The translations under genes were made by a program, and so were the position numbers. A DNA stretch of 64,000 nucleotides from Hyphomonadaceae bacterium. Lineage in GTDB: Bacteria > Pseudomonadota > Alphaproteobacteria > Caulobacterales > Aquidulcibacteraceae. Below, in pieces: positions 25,109 through 33,821 of this stretch. Within the stretch, counting starts at the first letter, position 1, and each line of letters starts with the position of its first letter. Under the pieces are notes generated by a model that saw nothing but the letters and a program-made list of their open reading frames with translations, was not told the origin of the DNA and searched no databases. The stretch spans positions 434,001-498,000 of the forward strand of contig WRPI01000001.1 in the NCBI GenBank assembly GCA_009773395.1, given 5' to 3'.

Positions 25109-26182
25109 ATGAGAAACTACAATATGTCACTTTTGGCAACTACATTACTTGCCATTGCTATACCAGCGACAGCGTCGGCAGGCCATCATCAAGCGCAAGC
25201 TGTTGCCGAAGCGCCCAACACAACGCTGCCAAGCGGCGCCCATGCTGGGCAATGTTTCGCCCGTCGTTTGGTGCCAGCAACTTATCGCAATGCACCGATG
25301 TCGGTGGTAACCCAAGAAGCGGTTGAGGGTTATGAAATAACTGACCCAGTGTTTGAAGCCCGTCCGCAAACGGTTGTGACTCGCGATGGTTATTCGCGCT
25401 ATGAAGTCACCGAACCAGTTTTCAGAGCCGAATCTTCTTCCGTTGTAACTAGGCCAGCTTATGAGCGTTTAGTAGCTACCCAAGCACAAATTGGCACAAG
25501 AAGCGAAGTGGTTGTAATTCGTGAACCGCGCATGGTGTGGCGGCGCGGTGAAAACCTTTCAGGGGTTCGTAGATTAGACCCAAATAGTGGGGAAATTTAT
25601 TGTTTGGTTGAAGAGCGTGGCGTTACGCAGACTGTGACGCGGCGAGTTGTTACTAATCCAGCTGTGGTTAGTGTCGTCAATGTTCCAGCGCAAGTTCAAA
25701 CTATTACTCGCCAAGTGTTGGCCGCGCCGGCACAGGTTCGTGAAATTCGGGTGCCAGAACAAACTCAAACAATTCAAATCCAAGAATTGGCAAATCGTGC
25801 GACAGCGCGCAAAACCGTAACTCCAGAACAGACCTCAACAATTAATCGCCAAGAATTGGTGACTGCCGAACATTATGAATGGGTGCAAGTTGCGTGCGAT
25901 AATTCAGGCGCACAACATGGTGGTCACGGCGCTGCTGTCCCGGGCGTTCGCCCGGTTCCACATCAAGTCCCAATGGGCAATGGCGCAAATAATGTCGTGG
26001 TTTCGACCACAAGTTTGCAACGCGCATTGGCGGAGCTTGGCCTTTATCGCGGTCCAATTGACGGCATTTATGGCCCATTAACCCGTGAAGCAGTGGCGCA
26101 ATTCCAACGCGCAAACCACCTTACAGTGACTGGCCGCGTAAATGCTGATGTTGTTCGCGGTTTGGGGTTAGGGCAGAAATAG
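25109..26182 (+). CDS. Secreted repeat protein with C-terminal peptidoglycan-binding domain
   Basis: Exported protein of 357 residues. A signal peptide ends at about TASA (23). The N-terminal half has imperfect tandem units of about 23 residues (SVVTQEAVEGYEITDPVF, TVVTRDGYSRYEVTEPVF, SVVTRPAYERL), and the middle has a second series rich in Val/Gln/Pro (VVNVPAQVQTITRQVL, REIRVPEQTQTIQIQEL, KTVTPEQTSTINRQEL). The last 65 residues form a PG_binding_1 domain (LQRALAELGLYRGPIDGIYGPLTREAVAQFQ, given here in part). ATG 25109 is chosen for its AAAGGG site and because it starts the signal peptide. A periplasmic, cell-wall-bound structural role is inferred. Confidence 0.85.
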   Translation: MRNYNMSLLATTLLAIAIPATASAGHHQAQAVAEAPNTTLPSGAHAGQCFARRLVPATYRNAPMSVVTQEAVEGYEITDPVFEARPQTVVTRDGYSRYEVTEPVFRAESSSVVTRPAYERLVATQAQIGTRSEVVVIREPRMVWRRGENLSGVRRLDPNSGEIYCLVEERGVTQTVTRRVVTNPAVVSVVNVPAQVQTITRQVLAAPAQVREIRVPEQTQTIQIQELANRATARKTVTPEQTSTINRQELVTAEHYEWVQVACDNSGAQHGGHGAAVPGVRPVPHQVPMGNGANNVVVSTTSLQRALAELGLYRGPIDGIYGPLTREAVAQFQRANHLTVTGRVNADVVRGLGLGQK

Positions 26183-26201
26183 TCATTAAAAAAGCACACA
26201 C

Positions 26202-28976
26202 CTATCCATGCGCACCAAAATAATTGGCAATCGCAACGCCGATTCTTAAAATTAGATCGTAAGATTTTTCGATTTCATCGAAATAATCAGTGTGCAGGCT
26301 TTTATAGGCTTGGGTGGTTTCGCTTGGATAATCAGTTGGCTCGTCAATTTCAAAATCATTGATTGAAGGCGCGGATATAACAAATGCGCGCCGTAAAAGT
26401 TCCAGCGCTTCGGTGATTCGCAGCGATAAAATCATATCCAATATGTCATCTCGGCTAATATCATTGCGCCGCGAAAATGCTGGTATTTGCACCGCTTTGA
26501 TGAAAATATGTTGCATCAAGCAAATCCGTAAAGCGTGCAATACTCCCAATTGTCGCCGCACATCTTGATCTTGCTCCTTTAATGGCCCAAGGTCCAATTG
26601 CGCCAAAAGCCTGTGGAAGCGTAAACCATCAACTCGTAGCCTTGAAGCTAAGCGCCGCATTTGCGAAGATCTGTCGTCATTTTCAAGTTTTTCGGCCAAT
26701 GCCAAACAAGCATTTTCAAGCTGGCTTTCGGTGCCGCGATAGGTCCGCGATGACCAAAAGGCACTTGTAAAAATCTCGCCATAAGCCGCGAGGCTTTTGA
26801 TGCTAGCAAGTGAGTTTGATGCCATAAACAGGCGGAATATTTGTTGCCCGCGCGCACTATTATTGATTAGTTCGCCAATCCCTTCAACATCGTCTTTGCT
26901 CGCGGTTCCAACACCGGTCAGAATATTTACGGGAAAACCCAATTGCTGCAAAATCGCATTGTGCGGGATAGCCCGTATTTGGCGCAAGCTCATGTCCCTA
27001 TCGGCCGAAAGGTCCGATTGCCGCCGTGATTTGCGCGATCCAGTTTCTTTTAACAAGCCAAGGCCAAAAGCCGATATTGCGCGCGAATAGGATTTGTCAT
27101 TAAGGTAGTCGCGTTGAACCTGGCGAACGCCGCGATAAAAATCCAAACTCAAATCAGTTCGCGTATAAAAAGGGTCGTCAATAATCGGCGTATCTTCGCA
27201 CTCAACCTCTGCAATTCGAGTCAAAGTCGAAAGCGCTAAATCATAAGAACGGAAATATAAATAACCATCACCGCCTTGAAAACTAACTTCAAGCTCGGTC
27301 CGCAAATGGTGTTTTTTGAACTGCCCCCTTGCCCAAATACTCATTGGATAAGTCAATCTATCGCGCATAGATGATGGATGAGCGCCGCGCCCCATGGATT
27401 CGCCGTGGGTGTTGAAAATTAAAGCCGAAACTTCGCGCAAATCATGGTCCGCCATTGTGCGGGCAAGGCGCGAATGAAGCCGTTCAATCGCCAAAGCTGC
27501 TGGAATTTGCCCCACAAAACGCCCAGCATCCGAAAAACCAGTTTGAATAGCAATTCGACCGCGTGATTTGATATATTTGCGATATTTCCTATCGCTTAGC
27601 AAGGTTTCCAAAAAGCGCCCGCCATGCTCCATGGCACTTTCGGTTTCAAAAAGTGGTGAGATATCGATTTTTTCGTCAATTCCGAATAATTTGGCAAAAT
27701 AAAGCGCGATTAATGCGGTTTGTGGCTGCTCACACTCGGCAATCAATAATCTGACTTCTGCATCACTATCAATGTGACGTAAAATCTGCGCAATCGCCAA
27801 AAACTGCCTTATGGCTGTGGTTGATTCAATGGCAAGGGCAGCGAAATTGCTGCGGAGCGGTTTAACGGCTGCAATAAGTTTTTGAACTGTCTTTAATGCA
27901 CCAGTGCTATTTAGCTCAAAATCAATTTCTTCACCAATATGTTGGCGCATGGCGTTATTTAGCTGGGCGGAATTGACCCTGAAATGAATCATACCCATTC
28001 CAAGTCCGTCAGTGCGCATTGCCGCCGCCAAAACCAACATGTCTTTTGCAGCTTTTTGGTTGGTTTCTTGTTCTGCCAAAGCTTCAATTTCGCCAATAAT
28101 TTCGGCCAATGATAATATTTTGCTTGAATCCTCTTTGGTTAGCTCATTTGCCGCGTGGGACAATTCATCAGCAGAGGTGAAATCGCTTGCAAAAAGTGCT
28201 GCCATTGTCTCGGTATGTTGTTTTGCCGCCTTTAGCTTTTCGGCTATTTCCGAAATACCCAAATCATCAGCTCGTTCATGGTAAATACCGAGAATATTGG
28301 CTTTTTCACTCAGGCGATATTTGATTGAGGTGACCCACGAAATATCGGTGCGACCGTCCATATCGTAACCAACCCAAGTTGCGAAACGATACGGGGCAGG
28401 CTTTGCTTGTTTCCAGTCTTGCGGATATTGCTTCGCAGCGACATCAAACACAATTTCCGATAATTTATCGCGGGCTTTCATTGCCCGCCCAATTGCGGCC
28501 ATCGCCTCGCCGTGTTCATAATCCAGTGAAATATTGTCAAATTTGGTTTTTGGTGTGCACATTAAAGGCGAAACTAGACCAGCAGTAACAGCATCCGCGA
28601 CCGCATCGGCTTCGTTTTTGTTCAAAAGAAACGTCGGGTGTGCAGTGAAAACACAATGCAAAATTGGTTTTGCCCAAAAATCACTAAAGCTCTGAAAATC
28701 AAGGGTTTGCGCGCGCGCCGCAACAATCTTCGCGAAAGAACCCAAATTATCTTTCTCATTTATCGGTTGCAAAAAAGCATGAAGCTTGCGCGACCTCGAT
28801 TGCAAACTTTCGCAGGCAAGCTCGGAAACCAAATCGGATACTTGGTTCAAAGATAGTTCATGCTTTTCAAGCTGCCGCGACAGGTCAAATGCAAGTTGAA
28901 AAACCGGATTAAATAACGGGGTTTCCTCGGTCGTTTTATGCAATTTTTGAAGCCTAGCGGCAAGTGAGAGCGACAT
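26202..28976 (-). CDS. ppc: Phosphoenolpyruvate carboxylase, divergent form
   Basis: Protein of 924 residues matching PEP carboxylase in length and motif order. The enzyme carboxylates PEP to oxaloacetate. The first catalytic motif is recognisable as FTAHPT (His at about 151; usual form LTAHPTE), and a central motif reads FNTHGESMGRGAHPSS where most enzymes have FHGRGGxxGRGGxP. FQGGDGYLYF and GIGELI follow. The C-terminus ends FGAHG rather than the nearly invariant xNTG. These changes suggest a diverged clade or altered regulation; activity is not certain. It is convergent with the peptidoglycan-binding gene. Confidence 0.75.
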   Translation of the reverse strand: MSLSLAARLQKLHKTTEETPLFNPVFQLAFDLSRQLEKHELSLNQVSDLVSELACESLQSRSRKLHAFLQPINEKDNLGSFAKIVAARAQTLDFQSFSDFWAKPILHCVFTAHPTFLLNKNEADAVADAVTAGLVSPLMCTPKTKFDNISLDYEHGEAMAAIGRAMKARDKLSEIVFDVAAKQYPQDWKQAKPAPYRFATWVGYDMDGRTDISWVTSIKYRLSEKANILGIYHERADDLGISEIAEKLKAAKQHTETMAALFASDFTSADELSHAANELTKEDSSKILSLAEIIGEIEALAEQETNQKAAKDMLVLAAAMRTDGLGMGMIHFRVNSAQLNNAMRQHIGEEIDFELNSTGALKTVQKLIAAVKPLRSNFAALAIESTTAIRQFLAIAQILRHIDSDAEVRLLIAECEQPQTALIALYFAKLFGIDEKIDISPLFETESAMEHGGRFLETLLSDRKYRKYIKSRGRIAIQTGFSDAGRFVGQIPAALAIERLHSRLARTMADHDLREVSALIFNTHGESMGRGAHPSSMRDRLTYPMSIWARGQFKKHHLRTELEVSFQGGDGYLYFRSYDLALSTLTRIAEVECEDTPIIDDPFYTRTDLSLDFYRGVRQVQRDYLNDKSYSRAISAFGLGLLKETGSRKSRRQSDLSADRDMSLRQIRAIPHNAILQQLGFPVNILTGVGTASKDDVEGIGELINNSARGQQIFRLFMASNSLASIKSLAAYGEIFTSAFWSSRTYRGTESQLENACLALAEKLENDDRSSQMRRLASRLRVDGLRFHRLLAQLDLGPLKEQDQDVRRQLGVLHALRICLMQHIFIKAVQIPAFSRRNDISRDDILDMILSLRITEALELLRRAFVISAPSINDFEIDEPTDYPSETTQAYKSLHTDYFDEIEKSYDLILRIGVAIANYFGAHG

Positions 28977-29225
28977 TTGGAAAACCTATTCAATTGGGAA
29001 AGCCGCAAACAAACCGTATATATCTCGGGCTTTTCGGGCTGCACTTATCAACAACCACTAAGTTTGGCAAATTATTCTAGCTTGTTTTGTGGCGTAAATG
29101 GCGCAATTGAGTGAATTTTACGCAATTTAACGCGTGGCAATGCACATAATTAGCATTCGCACTCTTTTACTTAAGGTAAACTGCTCCTATATCATTGAAA
29201 TATTGGAAACACGAAGGAGCGACCG

Positions 29226-29510
29226 ATGGATTTACCTGTGCAGTGGTTATTATCTACAGTTTTGGGTTTGTATTTGTGGGTCATTATTATTGACGCGATT
29301 TTATCGTGGCTAATCGCTTTTGATGTGGTCAACACTCGCAATAAATTGGTTGGCACAATCGCCGATGGCACAAATCGCCTTACAACCCCAGCTTTGGCGC
29401 CGATTAGAAAAATAATTCCACCTTTGGGCGGCATGGATATAACACCAGTTGTGCTTATTATTGCTATTCAATTTGTGCAAAAATTCGTGATTCCGCTTAT
29501 CCCATTTTAA
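29226..29510 (+). CDS. YggT family membrane protein
   Basis: Integral membrane protein of 94 residues with two hydrophobic segments (about 6-30 and 70-92) flanking a polar loop with the family pattern NRLTTPALAPIRKIIPPLGGMDITPVV (in part). YggT proteins have a poorly defined role in membrane or osmotic homeostasis. A strong AAGGAG site lies nine bases before the ATG. It begins a tight plus-strand group with the DUF167 gene and folD. The 249-base upstream gap to ppc (divergent) contains AT-rich promoter-like sequence but no repeat. Confidence 0.93.
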   Translation: MDLPVQWLLSTVLGLYLWVIIIDAILSWLIAFDVVNTRNKLVGTIADGTNRLTTPALAPIRKIIPPLGGMDITPVVLIIAIQFVQKFVIPLIPF

Positions 29511-29519
29511 GCAGCGAAC

Positions 29520-29828
29520 TTGGAAAATGCCTGGATAAATCAAACTGACAAAGGGCTTTTGCTGCGTATCCGCGCCACACCAAATGCCAATAAAGATGAA
29601 ATATTAGGAACCCAAATTCGCGATGATGGGCTTTGTTATCTAAACCTAAAAGTGCGCGCCAATCCAAATGAAAACGCGGCAAATGTCGCAATTATTGCGC
29701 TATTGGCAAAGGTTTTTGGTATTGCGAAATCGCATTTGGAAATTGCATCTGGCCACAAAAGCCGCGTCAAAATCATCTTGGTGAAATCTTCAACTTTGTC
29801 TATAGAGGCGCTAACCCAACAAATCTAG
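29520..29828 (+). CDS. DUF167 (YggU) family protein
   Basis: Small protein of 102 residues in the DUF167/YggU fold. The conserved core is LRIRATPNANKDEI near the start, LNLKVRANPNENAANVAIIALLAKVF in the middle (in part) and the helix-strand IASGHKSRVKIILV. The likely start is TTG at 29520, nine bases after the yggT stop; no in-frame ATG fits. Function is unknown; the yggT-yggU pairing is common in proteobacteria. Confidence 0.9.
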   Translation: MENAWINQTDKGLLLRIRATPNANKDEILGTQIRDDGLCYLNLKVRANPNENAANVAIIALLAKVFGIAKSHLEIASGHKSRVKIILVKSSTLSIEALTQQI

Positions 29829-29835
29829 GCACAAA

Positions 29836-30711
29836 ATGAACGCGCAAATTATTGACGGAAAACATCAAGCATCGCTATTAAACCAAAAAACCAAAACCGA
29901 TGTTGAAATCCTGGTGGCCAAACATGGCTTTGCGCCTAGTTTAGCAGTTGTTTTGGTGGGCCATGATCCCGCAAGCGAAGTTTATGTGCGCAATAAAGTG
30001 CGAACCGCAAAAGAAATAGGGATAAACTCGCTCGAATATTTATTGCCCGCCGATATTGCCCAGACTGAACTAGAAGCAAAAATAACAGAGCTTTCCCAAA
30101 ATCCACAAATAGACGGGATTTTGGTTCAACTTCCTTTGCCAGAGGGTTTGAACGCAGAAAAAGTTATCGAGCTTATAGACCCGCAAAAAGACGTAGATGG
30201 CCTAAGCGAAATTAGCATCGGCAAATTGGCGCTTGGCAAACTTGGCTTGCGCGCCTGCACCCCTTTGGGGGTTGTGATATTGGCAAAGACTGCTTTGGGC
30301 AATAATTTGTCGGGCAAAAATGTGGTGGTTATTGGCCGATCAAACTTGGTCGGCAAGCCAGTTGCCTTTTTGTTTTTGCAAGAAAATTGCACCGTGACGA
30401 TTGCCCATTCAAAAACCGAAAACTTGCCACAGATTTGCAAAACCGCAGATATTTTGGTGGCCGCGGTTGGGCAGCCAAACATGGTGAAGGCCGATTGGGT
30501 CAAGGCGGGCGCGTGTGTGATTGATGTTGGCATAAATCGCGTGGCAATCGAAAATAGCCCAAAAACCAAATTGGTTGGTGATGTTGATTTTGAAGAGGCA
30601 AAAGATATCGCTGGCTTCATTACGCCAGTTCCAGGCGGCGTTGGCCCGATGACAATTGCTTGCTTAATGGCGAACACAGTTATGGCTGCAAAACTTCGCC
30701 GCAATATTTGA
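29836..30711 (+). CDS. folD: Bifunctional methylenetetrahydrofolate dehydrogenase / cyclohydrolase FolD
   Basis: One-carbon enzyme of 291 residues interconverting methylene-, methenyl- and formyl-tetrahydrofolate. It has the catalytic YVRNK with Lys at about 55, DGILVQLPLP (about 95), the GRSNLVGKPVA dinucleotide loop, and PVPGGVGPMTIACLM near the end. It starts seven bases after the DUF167 stop and is followed by a 101-base gap before glmM. Confidence 0.97.
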   Translation: MNAQIIDGKHQASLLNQKTKTDVEILVAKHGFAPSLAVVLVGHDPASEVYVRNKVRTAKEIGINSLEYLLPADIAQTELEAKITELSQNPQIDGILVQLPLPEGLNAEKVIELIDPQKDVDGLSEISIGKLALGKLGLRACTPLGVVILAKTALGNNLSGKNVVVIGRSNLVGKPVAFLFLQENCTVTIAHSKTENLPQICKTADILVAAVGQPNMVKADWVKAGACVIDVGINRVAIENSPKTKLVGDVDFEEAKDIAGFITPVPGGVGPMTIACLMANTVMAAKLRRNI

Positions 30712-30812
30712 TTTGCTTCTGTGCTGCATAATAATTAGCAGCACCCTTATGAGAATTTTAGAGTATTTATGCCAATATAGCGACATGTAATTTGCCGTAT
30801 AAAGAGGAAAGC

Positions 30813-32165
30813 ATGAAAAAGAAATATTTTGGCACTGATGGGGTTCGGGGCGAAGCCAATAAATGGCCGATGACTGCCGAAACCGCGCTCTATCTTGGCA
30901 TGGCCGCTGGAACTTATTTCAAAACTGGCGGTGGCCATAATAATATCGTGATAATTGGCAAAGACACGCGGCGATCGGGCTATATGGTGGAATATGCTTT
31001 GGTTTCTGGCTTTGCTGCCGTTGGCATGGATGTTAGGATATTGGGCCCTATCCCAACGCCAGCAGTGGGAATTTTGACGAGGAGCCTACGCGCTGATTTA
31101 GGGGTTATGATTTCAGCTTCCCACAATGGTTTTGCCGATAATGGAATTAAATTTTTTGGCCCCGACGGCTTCAAATTGGACGACAATCAAGAGCTTGATA
31201 TTGAAAAACTAATGGCGGAACAAGAAAAAATCGCCCGCGCCGCGCCAAGCCAAATCGGACAAGTGAAATCTTTTGAAGATTCGCGCGGTCGTTATGTTGA
31301 ATTTGCTAAAAACGCTTTCCCGCGCGGTGCCCGCCTCGACGGGCTAAGAATTGTGATTGATTGTGCCAATGGTGCAGCCTATAAAACCGCGCCTTGGGCG
31401 TTGTTTGAACTTGGTGCCGAAGTTGTCGAAATCGCGGTTGCACCAAATGGCATGAATATCAATGATGGTTGCGGTTCAACCGATTTGGATTTGCTCAAGA
31501 CAACAGTAATGGAACGCCGCGCCGATTTGGGCATAGCGCTTGACGGCGATGCCGATAGAATTGCCCTAATTGACGAAAAAGGCAATGAAATAGACGGCGA
31601 TCAAATAATTGCGGCAATCGCGCGCGATATGATAAATGCTGGCACTTTGAACGGTGGCGCAGTTGTCACGACCATTATGTCCAACCTCGGCCTTGAAAAT
31701 TATATGACTAGTTTGGGCTCAAAGCTGGTGCGCACCGATGTTGGGGATCGCAATGTAGTTATGAAAATGCGCGAATTGGGCGCAAATTTGGGCGGTGAGC
31801 AATCGGGGCATGTGGTGGCGCTTGATTATGCAACCACTGGCGACGGCCTAATAAGTGCGCTTTTGGTTTTGGCTTCAATGGTTACCAACAATAAAAAAGC
31901 CAGCGAAATTTTGAATTGTTTCAAACCCGCGCCACAAATAAAAAAGAACATTCATTATGTGGGCACTTCGCCGCTAAATAATAGCAAAATTGCCGACCAT
32001 GTTGCCAAAACCGCAGAACATTTAACCCAAAATGGCGCGCGCTTGGTCGTCAGGACATCCGGCACTGAGCCATTAGTTAGGCTTATGGCGGAAGGCGCAG
32101 ACAAAGGGCTTTTGAAAACCACAATTGATGAATTGGCGCATATTATGGCCAAAGGGCAAGTCTAG
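30813..32165 (+). CDS. glmM: Phosphoglucosamine mutase
   Basis: Converts glucosamine-6-phosphate to glucosamine-1-phosphate for UDP-GlcNAc, feeding peptidoglycan and LPS synthesis. The protein has 450 residues: YFGTDGVRG at the N-terminus, the active-site serine in MISASHN (about 103), the metal loop LDGDADR (about 244) and the phosphate-binding RTSGTEPLVRLM at the end. ATG 30813 follows an AAAGAGGAAA site; an upstream TTG is rejected. It converges on the DUF6065 gene across repeat copy C. Confidence 0.97.
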   Translation: MKKKYFGTDGVRGEANKWPMTAETALYLGMAAGTYFKTGGGHNNIVIIGKDTRRSGYMVEYALVSGFAAVGMDVRILGPIPTPAVGILTRSLRADLGVMISASHNGFADNGIKFFGPDGFKLDDNQELDIEKLMAEQEKIARAAPSQIGQVKSFEDSRGRYVEFAKNAFPRGARLDGLRIVIDCANGAAYKTAPWALFELGAEVVEIAVAPNGMNINDGCGSTDLDLLKTTVMERRADLGIALDGDADRIALIDEKGNEIDGDQIIAAIARDMINAGTLNGGAVVTTIMSNLGLENYMTSLGSKLVRTDVGDRNVVMKMRELGANLGGEQSGHVVALDYATTGDGLISALLVLASMVTNNKKASEILNCFKPAPQIKKNIHYVGTSPLNNSKIADHVAKTAEHLTQNGARLVVRTSGTEPLVRLMAEGADKGLLKTTIDELAHIMAKGQV

Positions 32166-32194
32166 GCTAAGTCGCTAAAACAATAAAAACTGGG

Positions 32195-32375
32195 AACGGC
32201 TTTATGTCACGTTGTGCCAGTAAAGCCTTGGTTCGATTTTGTAATTCGCGCTATTTCATTGTCAAGTCCCGCAGCCGCTTCGCGGTCGCGCTTTGGCGCG
32301 AGGACTTGACAATGAAATAGCGCAATTAGACTTGAAGAAGGCTTGTGGCAGATTTTGCCATAAGCGTTCAAGACC
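32195..32375. repeat. Three-hairpin repeat, copy C (sequence-diverged arms)
   Basis: Same architecture as copy B but with different stem sequences. Hairpin 1 (32198-32227) has arms GGCTTTA / TAAAGCC. The central hairpin (about 32242-32329) has arms GCGCTATTTCATT / AATGAAATAGCGC with the conserved inner GTCAAGTCC/GGACTTGAC. Hairpin 3 (32331-32372) has arms CTTGAA / TTCAAG and inner TGGCA/TGCCA. The first-class loop is nearly unchanged. It fills the 299-base gap between the convergent glmM and DUF6065 genes. Confidence 0.82.
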
Positions 32376-32464
32376 AAATAATCCAAGTCATGCATGATGG
32401 TAATTTGTTGTATAAAAGCACCATTTTTATGCCAGCAAATAAAACTCGCACCTTGATAATTGTC

Positions 32465-33436
32465 CTATTTCTTCTTCGCAGCCGATCCCGGAAATGCCAT
32501 CACGTCTAATTTCGTCCAATGGCTATGGCCTTTAACTGGGCAGCCATCGGGGCCTTTGCCGCGAAAATACCCCTTTTGCCATTTTTCTTTGGTGGCTTCA
32601 ATTGAAGTTGGGTCATTAAGCGCGTCGTTAAATTGGTTGCGGCTTGCTTGAAAACCTTCATAGGCTTCTTTTAAATCTGGGTTAGAATCAATCGGCAAAA
32701 ACACGGTTTCATATTGTTCAATTTGCGCAAGATTTACTGGCATTATATGGGCAAAAGGCTCACCTTTTTCAAATCTAACTGGGAAATAAGGCCGCGTCAT
32801 CGCCCAATTCATTGTGAATGTATAATGCGACCAATCGGTTTCGATAATACCAGTCATCGCACTAATGCCGTCTTTGGGATTATTCATCGGCCCAGTAACC
32901 ATCATTTGCACACCGGGCGGAGTGCGGAAAATTTGGTTTATGTGAAAAGTCAAAACCCCGCTGCCAAAATGGCTAACGGGCGGCGGCCAGCCATCGTCAA
33001 TGATATTGATATCAATCGCGTCTCCATGAGCATCGCCATTCCAAATTGCCTCAAAAGTGCAAGGCGATAATAATTCCCAACCATATTGATTGGCAATATT
33101 AAGCGGCAAACAACGGTAGGCGAATCTGTTGGGCGTGCTTTCCATAAAGTCACGCTGCGCTGGCCCGGGGCGCGAAATTGTTGGCGCAAAACCAAGTGTA
33201 TAAGCAATAATTTTGGGCTTTTCTTTATGCGGGCAGGATTTTACTTCGTCCTCGGCGGGAGCAAGCGAATAACTGGCCGAATTTGGCACATCGCCAACCG
33301 CCTCGGCCCACACGCTTTCACGTGTTTCTTCTTTTGCTGTCGCAAAAGTACCGGCCGCAGTTGCTGCTGCTGTTGGCTTTTGGGTGGGCTTAGAAGTGCG
33401 CCGTCTGTTGTTAGTTTTTTTGCTCGCTTTTTTCAT
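32465..33436 (-). CDS. DUF6065 family protein
   Basis: Soluble protein of 323 residues. An N-terminal Lys/Thr/Ala-rich low-complexity tail (about 1-45) precedes a globular domain with NRFAYRCLPLNIANQYGWELLSP (in part), GSGVLTFHI, GWPPPVSHFG, and ETDWSHYTFTMNW. This pattern matches my recollection of DUF6065, a family of unknown function. The C-terminus is basic (PGSAAKKK). No membrane segment or signal peptide is seen. It is convergent with glmM and divergent from kdsA. Confidence 0.7.
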   Translation of the reverse strand: MKKASKKTNNRRRTSKPTQKPTAAATAAGTFATAKEETRESVWAEAVGDVPNSASYSLAPAEDEVKSCPHKEKPKIIAYTLGFAPTISRPGPAQRDFMESTPNRFAYRCLPLNIANQYGWELLSPCTFEAIWNGDAHGDAIDINIIDDGWPPPVSHFGSGVLTFHINQIFRTPPGVQMMVTGPMNNPKDGISAMTGIIETDWSHYTFTMNWAMTRPYFPVRFEKGEPFAHIMPVNLAQIEQYETVFLPIDSNPDLKEAYEGFQASRNQFNDALNDPTSIEATKEKWQKGYFRGKGPDGCPVKGHSHWTKLDVMAFPGSAAKKK

Positions 33437-33510
33437 ACACCAAATTATCCATTAAGATTCGATATTTATTGGTTTTGGGGTGTTTGTCTAGATGCTAAAA
33501 TTCAAAGCAT

Positions 33511-33768
33511 ATGCGGCTTTTTGTCTGTGATGCTCAGTGTTTTAATAAGTTCAAACCAAAAAACAACAAACCCCAAAGCACCAAAGAAACCCCAAGCGAA
33601 ACCCAAATCGTCCGCCTTGCAGACCATTGTTTCGCAACTACTTCAGGCGGTGTGCTAAGCGCTGATCGCGTTTCAATTGCTTCAGGAGAGGATAGTTCAA
33701 TTATCGACATAGATTGTTTTTGTGCCGCAAAAGTTTACAAAACCTTACCAACATGGTTTTGGCTATAG
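33511..33768 (+). CDS. Possible small protein in the DUF6065-kdsA gap
   Basis: ATG-initiated frame of 85 residues in the 385-base gap 33437-33821. The second half (TSGGVLSADRVSIASGEDSSIIDIDCFCAAKVYK, shown only in part by position 45-78) has a protein-like composition, while the first half is Lys/Pro/Thr-rich and may be non-coding. A second frame across the same bases also stays open, which argues for caution. There is no clear ribosome-binding site, and no family is recognised. Confidence 0.28.
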   Translation: MRLFVCDAQCFNKFKPKNNKPQSTKETPSETQIVRLADHCFATTSGGVLSADRVSIASGEDSSIIDIDCFCAAKVYKTLPTWFWL

Positions 33769-33821
33769 AAAAAAGAACCTATTTCGACTATTGAAGCCGT
33801 GTTCCCAAAAGAAAGCTACCA

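Noticed and set aside
32207-32395. 62-residue minus-strand ORF in the glmM-DUF6065 gap
   Set aside because: It is entirely inside repeat copy C and its flank, with no homologue-like pattern.
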